Source: Aquificota bacterium (GTDB lineage: Bacteria; Aquificota; Aquificia; Aquificales; Aquificaceae). From it: a stretch of 64,000 nucleotides of DNA. Within the stretch, counting starts at the first letter, position 1. Each line of letters opens with the position of its first letter. The DNA lies in the NCBI GenBank assembly GCA_030549905.1, contig JAUQQK010000001.1, forward strand, positions 163,331-227,330, in the 5' to 3' direction. A program made the translations under genes and the position numbers. Shown piece after piece: positions 57,929 to 64,000 of the stretch. Under the pieces are notes generated by a model that ran no database searches, was not told the origin of the DNA, and worked only from the letters and a program-made list of their open reading frames with translations.

Positions 57929-58003
57929 TTTCTACAAAAAAGAGGAAAACCATCACTTAACTAAAAGGCTTACTCTACAAGGATTGTAAAAGGGCGAAGC
58001 ACA

Positions 58004-58018
58004 TGGCATGGAGTTTGC
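58004..58018 (+). promoter_or_regulatory. Sigma-54 promoter of the globin/nitrate operon
   Basis: TGGCATG-N4-TTGC; GG (58005-58006) and GC (58017-58018) are 10 bases apart. Start site near 58030, just before AGGAGG (58031-58036) and the ATG at 58044, so the leader is very short. Confidence 0.7.
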
Positions 58019-58043
58019 GTAGTTAAGGGTAGGAGGTGCTAAG

Positions 58044-58460
58044 ATGAGAGGAGAAACTAAGTCAGCCATACTTAAAAGTGTTCCCTTTTTGCAGTCTCAA
58101 GGTGAGAAACTCACCGCACGTATGTACGAGATACTTTTTGAGGAAAATCCAGAACTCAAGGGTATGTTTGAAAGCGACAACTCCAAAAAGCTGGCAGGTG
58201 CCTTGCTTGCCTATGCCCAGAACCTGGAAAGGCTGGAAATCCTTGAACCAGCATTAAACAATATGGCTTTGGCACATGTCAAAGCTGGAGTGAAACCGGA
58301 ACACTACCAGAAGGTTTGGAAGGCTCTTTATGAGGCTATGAGGGAAATGAACATACCGGAGGACATCATAAAAGGATGGGAAGAGGCTTACTGGTTTCTT
58401 GCTCAGGTGCTTGTAAACAAGGAAAAGAGGCTTTACGAATGCCTCACCGTAAAAATTTAA
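58044..58460 (+). CDS. Single-domain globin (thermoglobin-like)
   Basis: A 138-residue globin of the flavohemoglobin/Vitreoscilla class without reductase domain. The B10 tyrosine is Tyr28 ('RMYEILFEENPE'), the proximal His78 in 'ALAHVKAGVKPEHY'. At the E7 region the usual Gln is replaced by Asn46 or another polar residue, judged by eye. Aquifex has a comparable thermoglobin. Position at the head of a nitrate-assimilation operon points to NO or nitrite/oxygen handling. Good GGAGG start. Confidence 0.88.
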   Translation: MRGETKSAILKSVPFLQSQGEKLTARMYEILFEENPELKGMFESDNSKKLAGALLAYAQNLERLEILEPALNNMALAHVKAGVKPEHYQKVWKALYEAMREMNIPEDIIKGWEEAYWFLAQVLVNKEKRLYECLTVKI

Positions 58461-58470
58461 GGAGCTTGCC

Positions 58471-58761
58471 ATGAAGGAACTTATTGCCATTGTGAGAAGG
58501 GAAAAGGCTTATGAAGTTAAAAATTTCCTTTCAAGCCTTGGGCTTGAGTATGTGTCAAAAACCGTTAAGGGAAGGGGAAAGGAGGGGGGTCTGGGATATA
58601 AGACCAACAAGGGGCTGATAATATCTTTGCTGCCAAAGACCATGATAATCACATGGGTTGAAGAAGCCCTATATGAGGAAGTAGTGCAGAAAATTATGGA
58701 CATAGCCCATACGGGCTTTTACGGGGATGGAAAAATCTTTGTGATAGGAGGTTGGTCATGA
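58471..58761 (+). CDS. PII-family protein, NifI2-like, shortened C-terminus
   Basis: A 96-residue PII protein: 'KELIAIVRREKAYEVKNFLSSLG', T-loop 'VKGRGKEGGLGYKTNKGLIISLLPKT', B-loop 'TGFYGDGKIFVIGG'. The uridylylated Tyr of GlnB's T-loop is not present in the right context, and the Gly-Arg-Gly-Lys motif resembles NifI. The chain ends where other PII proteins have a C-loop 'EDAIRIRTGE', so it is short. ATGA overlap with the second PII gene. Confidence 0.8.
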   Translation: MKELIAIVRREKAYEVKNFLSSLGLEYVSKTVKGRGKEGGLGYKTNKGLIISLLPKTMIITWVEEALYEEVVQKIMDIAHTGFYGDGKIFVIGGWS

Positions 58762-59084
58762 GGCTTGTAAAGGCTGTAATAAGACCAGAAAAGCTTTATG
58801 AGGTTATGAGAGCTTTGGAGAAGGAAGGTTTTAAGGGCATTACGGTTATGGATGTGGTGGGAAGGGGAAAGGAAGGTGGTGTTCAGGTGGGAGAAAAAAC
58901 ATACGACGAGCTTGCAAAAACCCTCATAATGGTGGCGGTTGAAGACGAGCATTCACGAAAGGTGGTGGAAATAATCACAAAGCATGCAAACACAGGTATG
59001 TTTGGTGATGGAAAGGTCTTTGTGTGCCAGCTGGAGGAGGTATGGACTATAAGGACAAAGAAAAGGGAGCTGGAGGTAGTCTAA
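58758..59084 (+). CDS. PII-family protein, NifI1-like
   Basis: A 108-residue PII protein from ATG 58758, 6 bases after AGGAGG. It has 'LVKAVIRPEKLYEVMRALEKEGFKGITVMDVVGRGKEGGVQVG' and 'YDELAKTLIMVAVEDE', then 'TGMFGDGKVFVCQLEEVWTIRTKK'. Asp-Val-Val-Gly-Arg-Gly-Lys-(x)-Gly and Tyr-Asp-Glu-Leu are marks of NifI1. NifI1/NifI2 normally control nitrogenase; none is here, so these may act on the nitrate transporter or reductases that follow. Confidence 0.85.
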   Translation: MRLVKAVIRPEKLYEVMRALEKEGFKGITVMDVVGRGKEGGVQVGEKTYDELAKTLIMVAVEDEHSRKVVEIITKHANTGMFGDGKVFVCQLEEVWTIRTKKRELEVV

Positions 59085-59085
59085 C

Positions 59086-60510
59086 ATGAGACAGGTGATA
59101 AAGGCTTTGCGTTCTGGAAATCCTAAGGCTCTCTTTGCTTCCTTTTTATACTTTGATACGGGCTTTAGTATATGGCTCTTGCTTGGAGCCCTTGCACCAT
59201 TTATAGTTCAAGAGCTAAACCTCAGCCCAGCTCAGAAGGGCTTTATGGTGGCTGTGCCTGTGCTTTCCGCAGCCGTTTTCAGGCTCAACTTTGGGCATAT
59301 GTATCAGTCTATAGATGGTAAAAGGATTGCCCTTATGGGCATAATCCTCTCTGGCATTCCTTCCCTCTTTGCTTTGCTTTTCCCTCAGCTCCTTTCAAAT
59401 TACACGGTGCTTTTGCTCTTAGGTGTTATTCTTGGGCTTGGTGGTGCCAGTTTTGCTGTGGCTCTTCCTATGGCAGGAAGCAACTATCCCAGGGAGGTGC
59501 AAGGTCTTGTGCTGGGTCTTGCCGCAGCAGGAAACATAGGGGCTGTTTTAGACGGTATCCTTTTCCCACCCTTGGCAAAGGTCTTTGGTTGGAAGGAAAC
59601 AATGGCTATGGCGGGTATTTTACTCATAATCACCTTCTTTGTGGTTTTCCTCTGGGCAAAGGACAAGGGTGAAAAAGAAGGCTCACCTTATCACGCCTTA
59701 GGTCTTTTCTTTGCTACCCAGCTTTTCCTCCTTATCCTTATACCAGGTCTTTACAATGGATGGTTTGGCATAAAAGGGAAGGAGGCTCTCCTTTTACTTC
59801 CGCTAATAGGTAGCTCCTTTGTATTTGCTTTCTTACCCAACAAATATAGAAAAGTGCTTCTTGAAAGGGATACATGGCTGATGATACTCATATACAGCAT
59901 AACCTTTGGTGGCTTTGTTGGTATGTCATCCTATGTGAGCCTTTACCTTATTGACCAGTATGCCTTCTCAAAGCTATCCGCAGGAGCTTTGATGTCCCTC
60001 TTTGCCTTTACTGGTGCCTTTATAAGACCCTTCGGTGGATATATAGCGGACAGGATAAGCGGTGTAAGGGCTTTACTTTTCATACTTGCTGGTATATCTG
60101 GAGTTTATATGCTACTTTCCTTGTTAAGCCTTCCTCCCTTCTTGGGAATCCTTGCCCTTCTTGTCATATTTGCCTTCTTTGGGCTTGGAAATGGTGCAAC
60201 CTTTCAGCTTGTTCCACAAAGGTGGCCCAAGGCAAGGGGCATAATGGCTGGTCTTATAGGAGCAGCGGGTGGTTTTGGTGGCTTTTACCTTCCTACTGTG
60301 CTTGGTATGGTAAAAGAAGCCACAGGCTCTTACAGTGCTGGCTTTTTCCTCTTTAGCATGATAGCCCTTACAGCTCTTGCCCTTCTTAAGCTGGTGCATA
60401 GTCAGTGGATGGAGTGGGCTTATGTTAGGTATGACTATGAAAAGGACATGCTTACAGGCATAGCTCCAAACGGCAGGATAGCTATGGAGCTTGTATATAA
60501 GGGGGATTGA
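59086..60510 (+). CDS. Nitrate/nitrite transporter (NarK/NrtP, MFS)
   Basis: A 474-residue MFS protein with twelve membrane helices. NNP-family features: 'RLNFGHMYQSIDGKRIALMG' (substrate arginine), the glycine-rich 'LLGVILGLGGASFAVALPMAGSNYP' in helix 5 and 'GLIGAAGGFGGFYLPTVLG' in helix 11, and a second conserved Arg in 'GAFIRPFGGYIAD'. It imports nitrate for the reductase gene that begins two bases after its stop. Shine-Dalgarno GGAGG is spaced somewhat far from the ATG. Confidence 0.92.
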   Translation: MRQVIKALRSGNPKALFASFLYFDTGFSIWLLLGALAPFIVQELNLSPAQKGFMVAVPVLSAAVFRLNFGHMYQSIDGKRIALMGIILSGIPSLFALLFPQLLSNYTVLLLLGVILGLGGASFAVALPMAGSNYPREVQGLVLGLAAAGNIGAVLDGILFPPLAKVFGWKETMAMAGILLIITFFVVFLWAKDKGEKEGSPYHALGLFFATQLFLLILIPGLYNGWFGIKGKEALLLLPLIGSSFVFAFLPNKYRKVLLERDTWLMILIYSITFGGFVGMSSYVSLYLIDQYAFSKLSAGALMSLFAFTGAFIRPFGGYIADRISGVRALLFILAGISGVYMLLSLLSLPPFLGILALLVIFAFFGLGNGATFQLVPQRWPKARGIMAGLIGAAGGFGGFYLPTVLGMVKEATGSYSAGFFLFSMIALTALALLKLVHSQWMEWAYVRYDYEKDMLTGIAPNGRIAMELVYKGD

Positions 60511-60511
60511 T

Positions 60512-62527
60512 ATGGTACCCTTCCAATGTCCTTACTGCGGGGTTGGGTGTGGCCTCCTTTGGGTGGAAGGGAGGGTGAGGGGGGATAAAAACCACACAGC
60601 TACAAAGGGAGAACTATGCCAAAAGCCTCTTTATTACCCTAAGGTAATGAAAAAGGGAAGACTCTTAAAGCCCATGTTCAGAGACTCAAAGGAAGAGCCT
60701 TTTAGAGAGATTGACTGGGATACTGCCTATGAAATACTTACCAGGAAGCTAAAAAGCCTATCTGAGGAGGAGCTATACTTTTACATTTCTGGACAGCTTA
60801 TGACGGAAGACATATATGTGATAAACAAGTTTGTAAAGGGCTTTTTGAAAACAAACAACATAGACGCCAACTCAAGGCTCTGTATGGCAACGCCCGTATC
60901 CGCCTATAAGCTCGCCTTTGGCTCTGACGGACCACCCTGCACCTACGAAGACCTTGAAGATGCGGATACCTTTGTATTTGCTGGCTCAAACGCCCTGTGG
61001 ACGCACCCCGTCCTATTTAAGAGAATACTTAAAAGAAAGTTAGAAGGGGAAAGTATAAACATTGTGGTAATTGACCCTGTAAGAACAGAAACCGCTAAGA
61101 GGGCAGACCTACATATACAGCTCAGGGCTGACACAGATACAGTGCTGTTTAATGCGGTCCTGTACATCCTTTACAAGGAAGGTCTTATAAACCATTCCTT
61201 TGTGGAAAACTATGTGGAAGGCTTTGAGGAGGCTATCAGGGAGGCTTTAAAATATCCTCCAGAATTGGCTTCACGCATATGCCAGATACCTGAAGGTCAA
61301 ATATACCAATTTGCGGAGCTTTTCGCCCACAGCAAAAAACTGATATCCTTGTGGTGTCAGGGCTTAAACCAATCCTCTCAGGGGGTTATAAAAAACTTAG
61401 CTCTCATAAACCTACACTTAGCAACGGGAAGGCTCAATGAGAGGGGATGCCCCTTTGCCTTAACTGGACAACCAAACGCTATGGGTGGTAGGGAGATGGG
61501 ATACCTCTCCAACGGACTTCCGGGTTATAGAGATGTAAGAAGGGAGGAGGATAGGACTTTTATGGAAGACTTTTGGAGAATACCAAGAGGAAGCATAAAG
61601 CCAAAACCTGGACATACCATAACAGAAGCCATAGACCTTATACTGGAAGACAGGATAAAACTGCTATGGATTGTATGCACAAACCCCGCCATAACACTGC
61701 CAAACCTTCAAAAGGTATGGAAGGCTTTTGAAAAGGTCTTTCTGGTGGTTCAAGATGCCTACTGGAATGACACGTGCCAGTTTGCAAACCTCTTGCTGCC
61801 TGCAGCTCAGATGGGTGAGAAGGAAGGAACAATGACAGGCTCTGACAGGACAGTCTCTTACTGTGGAAAGTTTACAGAGCCACCTGGTGAGGCAAAACCC
61901 GACTGGTTTATATTCACAGAGCTTGCGAAAAGAATGGGCTATGGCGAGCATTTTTCTTATAGCTCTTCAGGGGAGGTTTTTGAAGAGTTAAAAAAGACAA
62001 CAGAAGGAAGACTTTGCGACCTTTCATCTCTTTCTTACCAAGACCTGCCAAGAAGATGGGGAAGTAGATGGCTGTATGAGGGGCTTGAGTTTCCTACTAA
62101 AAGCGGGAAGTCAAAGATGCATCCCACTCCTTATAATCACAAGCCAGCCGACTTTATACTCATAACAGGCAGGACAAAAAACCAGTGGCATACCATGACA
62201 AGGACTGGGAAAAGCTCAGAGCTTCTGAAGGGAGAGGAAGAACCCTACCTTTTAATGAACCCAGAGGATGCCCATGAACTTGGTATAGTTGAGGGCGATT
62301 ATGTGGAAATACTCTCAAACCGTGTTAGTGTAAGGCTAAAGGTCAAATTTGGAGATATAAAGAGAAGGCACCTTTTTGCACCCTTTGGCTACGGCTTTGC
62401 TTACGAATGCCTCATAAACACCCTTACCAGGGATTTGACAGACCCTATTTCAAAAGAGCCTGAGCTTAAGTTTACTTCAGTTAGCATAAGGGTCAGGAGG
62501 TTTGTTAGCTATGAGCTTAAAGAATAA
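60512..62527 (+). CDS. Assimilatory nitrate reductase catalytic subunit (NarB/NasA type)
   Basis: A 671-residue molybdopterin enzyme from ATG 60512. The [4Fe-4S] motif is Cys6, Cys9, Cys13 and Cys36. Further on, 'SRLCMATPVSAYKLAFGSDGPP' holds the Mo-coordinating cysteine typical of Nap/Nas, 'NERGCPFALTGQPNAMGGREMG' and C-terminal 'GRTKNQWHTMTRTG'. No signal peptide, so cytoplasmic. It lacks the C-terminal [2Fe-2S] domain of enterobacterial NasA and looks ferredoxin-dependent (NarB). It overlaps hemD by 17 bases. Confidence 0.92.
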   Translation: MVPFQCPYCGVGCGLLWVEGRVRGDKNHTATKGELCQKPLYYPKVMKKGRLLKPMFRDSKEEPFREIDWDTAYEILTRKLKSLSEEELYFYISGQLMTEDIYVINKFVKGFLKTNNIDANSRLCMATPVSAYKLAFGSDGPPCTYEDLEDADTFVFAGSNALWTHPVLFKRILKRKLEGESINIVVIDPVRTETAKRADLHIQLRADTDTVLFNAVLYILYKEGLINHSFVENYVEGFEEAIREALKYPPELASRICQIPEGQIYQFAELFAHSKKLISLWCQGLNQSSQGVIKNLALINLHLATGRLNERGCPFALTGQPNAMGGREMGYLSNGLPGYRDVRREEDRTFMEDFWRIPRGSIKPKPGHTITEAIDLILEDRIKLLWIVCTNPAITLPNLQKVWKAFEKVFLVVQDAYWNDTCQFANLLLPAAQMGEKEGTMTGSDRTVSYCGKFTEPPGEAKPDWFIFTELAKRMGYGEHFSYSSSGEVFEELKKTTEGRLCDLSSLSYQDLPRRWGSRWLYEGLEFPTKSGKSKMHPTPYNHKPADFILITGRTKNQWHTMTRTGKSSELLKGEEEPYLLMNPEDAHELGIVEGDYVEILSNRVSVRLKVKFGDIKRRHLFAPFGYGFAYECLINTLTRDLTDPISKEPELKFTSVSIRVRRFVSYELKE

Positions 62528-63305
62528 GAAGGTTGCTATTTGTGGCACAAGAAGGGTGCAGGAGGCAGTAGAAGGTATAGAAAGGCTTGGAGGCATGCCC
62601 TTTGTGGAAAACTGGGTAAGGATGACCTTTTTGACCTTTGAGGAGGTATTTGAGGGGCTCAAAAATGCCATAGAAGAAGAGCCTGAGCTTTTTTACTTCA
62701 CCACAGGCGAGGGGCTAAAGGTTCTTTTTGAAACAGCCGAGAAGGGCAAGCTTTTCAATGAGCTGTCGTCCTTTCTGGAAAGGGGAGAGGTGTTCGTGAG
62801 GGGCTACAAGGCAAGGGCTGAAATGATACATCATGGTTTTAAAAACTTCAGAAGTGTAGAAAACACAGAAGCCCTTATAAAAGCAATTGAGGACACGCCA
62901 TTAGCCGGTAAAAAGCTCTTAGTGCAGATGTATGGGAAGGAAATGCCTCAGCTTGAAGAGTTTCTGAAAGAGAGGTCTGCTAGGATGCTCAAAATATGGG
63001 TATATAGGTATGAGGTGCTTCAAGAGAGCCTGGACGCTTTTATAAAAAGGCTTTTGAAGGGTTTTTATGGTGCAGTGCTCTTTACCTCCGCCTATCAGGT
63101 GGAATACCTCTTTGAAAGGGCAAAGGAGCTAAACCTTAGCAAGAAGCTCTGTAAGGCTTTGAATAAGAACACCATAGCCATCGCGGTGGGGCAAAAAACA
63201 GCCAGAAGCCTTTTTGAAAGAGGAGTGCTAAGGGTCTTATACCCTGAAAAGGAAAGACTAACTCTTGCAATAAAAGAACTTGAAAAGATTTTTAGCCATG
63301 GGTAA
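62511..63305 (+). CDS. hemD: Uroporphyrinogen-III synthase
   Basis: A 264-residue HemD-type protein from ATG 62511 (an earlier TTG would sit on top of the ribosome site). The fold is two Rossmann-like lobes; 'YFTTGEGLKVLFE', 'GKKLLVQMYGKEMPQLEEFL', 'GFYGAVLFTSAYQVEYLFE' and 'TIAIAVGQKTARSLFERGV' follow the family pattern, with weak overall conservation. The product goes to siroheme and heme. It overlaps the methyltransferase gene by 8 bases; together they supply siroheme for the nitrite reductase. Confidence 0.85.
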   Translation: MSLKNKKVAICGTRRVQEAVEGIERLGGMPFVENWVRMTFLTFEEVFEGLKNAIEEEPELFYFTTGEGLKVLFETAEKGKLFNELSSFLERGEVFVRGYKARAEMIHHGFKNFRSVENTEALIKAIEDTPLAGKKLLVQMYGKEMPQLEEFLKERSARMLKIWVYRYEVLQESLDAFIKRLLKGFYGAVLFTSAYQVEYLFERAKELNLSKKLCKALNKNTIAIAVGQKTARSLFERGVLRVLYPEKERLTLAIKELEKIFSHG

Positions 63306-64000
63306 GGTCTATCTTGTAGGAGCAGGTCCAGGAGATTTGGAGCTTTTAACACTTAAAGCCTACAGGCTCATAAGGTCTGCAGATGTTATCCTATACGACA
63401 GACTCGTAAACCCAGAAGTGCTTTTACTTGCAAAACCTGACTGCGAGCTTGTTTATGTGGGAAAGGAGGATGGAAAACATCTCATAGAGCAGGAGAGGAT
63501 AAACGAGCTTTTGCTTGAGTATGCGTATAGCAAAGAGGTAGTAGTAAGGCTAAAAGGTGGAGACCCCTTCGTCTTTGGAAGGGGTGGAGAGGAAGCCCTC
63601 TTTTTAGCACAGCATGGTATAGAGTTTGAAGTGGTGCCGGGTATAAGCTCAGCTATAGCGGTGCCAGCTTATGCAGGTATTCCTTTAACCTTTAGAGGCA
63701 TATCTTCTTCCTTTGCCGTCATAACCGGGCATGAGGACCCGAAGAAAGGAAGTTCAAGCATAGACTGGGAGAGCCTGAAGGGGATAAACACCCTTGTCTT
63801 TTTGATGGCGGTTTCCAACAGGCAGGAGATAGCAAAGAGGTTAATAAGCGTGGGAAGAAAGCCGAATGAACCTGTAGCCTTTATAGAGAGGGGGACAACA
63901 GAGGAGCAGAAGGTAGTTATTACAAGCCTTAAGGAGCTTGCTGAGAACCCACCTGAGGTGAAACCCCCTGCTGTTATGGTGGTGGGTGAAGTGGTGAGGC
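63298..64000 (+). CDS. cobA: Uroporphyrinogen-III C-methyltransferase (partial)
   Basis: 234 visible residues, cut by the window edge. 'KVYLVGAGPGDLELLTLKAYRLIRSADVILYDRLVNPEVL', 'RLKGGDPFVFGRGGEEA', 'VVPGISSAIAVPAYAGIPLTFRG' and 'FIERGTTEEQKVV' are the standard SUMT motifs. It makes precorrin-2 from uroporphyrinogen III using SAM, the first step to siroheme. A full SUMT is about 250 residues, so little is missing unless a CysG-like extension follows outside. Confidence 0.93.
   Translation, partial: MGKVYLVGAGPGDLELLTLKAYRLIRSADVILYDRLVNPEVLLLAKPDCELVYVGKEDGKHLIEQERINELLLEYAYSKEVVVRLKGGDPFVFGRGGEEALFLAQHGIEFEVVPGISSAIAVPAYAGIPLTFRGISSSFAVITGHEDPKKGSSSIDWESLKGINTLVFLMAVSNRQEIAKRLISVGRKPNEPVAFIERGTTEEQKVVITSLKELAENPPEVKPPAVMVVGEVVR

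Noticed and set aside
1..64000. CRISPR arrays, insertion sequences, prophage genes, rRNA
   Set aside because: No regularly spaced repeats, transposase or integrase motifs, phage structural genes or rRNA segments were seen while reading both strands.

Overview
The window looks like a chromosomal segment of a thermophilic member of the Aquificaceae (Hydrogenobacter / Thermocrinis / Aquifex relatives). The evidence is the IscU sequence, the archaeal-type ATP-dependent DNA ligase, the single-domain globin in a nitrate-assimilation cluster, the many overlapping gene junctions and the Lys/Glu-rich proteins. Genus and species cannot be fixed from the sequence alone. Genes are very dense. No stretch over 300 bases lacks a gene; the longest gap is 262 bases (57782-58043), which holds two divergent sigma-54 promoters. 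I saw no CRISPR array, insertion sequence, prophage or rRNA gene.

Layout. 1-2175 (minus): a sulfur-transfer operon (IscU, PP-loop thiolase, TusA, a DUF1858-like protein, a NifU C-terminal-type scaffold). 2255-3512: a divergent hydrolase / lipid-kinase pair whose start codons overlap. 3515-8573: murB-ddl-ftsQ-ftsA-ftsZ and an unknown small gene. 8614-17587: a copper-export operon (TolC, CusB, Met/His-rich protein, DUF411, NosL, CopB-type ATPase, CusA). 17658-19240: tpx, a PUR-family protein, a PepSY-like protein and mogA. 19293-23268: a probable metal-uptake operon led by an operator-like inverted repeat, with a zinc-type binding protein and permease but no ATPase. 23270-35800: housekeeping genes (purA, hflX, hfq, nadE, a cytochrome c, argD, folD, cysS, accD, scpA, hisIE, nfeD, tRNA-Ser, ppx).

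35852-42229 (minus) is the most unusual part. A binding-protein lipoprotein, a histidine kinase and an NtrC-type activator are followed by a dyad-containing region, a sigma-54 promoter, an exported DsrE-like protein and a porin. I read this as one self-contained sensing and response module, possibly for a periplasmic sulfur compound. 42252-53932: tRNA-Met(CAT), DNA ligase, DUF815 ATPase, nadK, gmhA, a double ferritin-like protein, glycogen phosphorylase, two transporters, an aldolase, a GcvH-like lipoyl protein, coaD, rsmD and speD. 53921-64000: an amidotransferase, DUF488, then nitrate assimilation: a nitrite reductase with an NirB-type front end (minus) facing a globin, two NifI-like PII proteins, a nitrate transporter, nitrate reductase, and the siroheme genes hemD and cobA (cut by the window edge).

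A recurring feature is translation without a Shine-Dalgarno sequence. About eighteen genes have a TATAAT/TAAAAT-like -10 hexamer ending 6-10 bases before the start codon, as expected for leaderless transcripts. Several divergent pairs share overlapping, near-symmetrical -10 boxes. All functional statements are inferences from family motifs; no database search was run.
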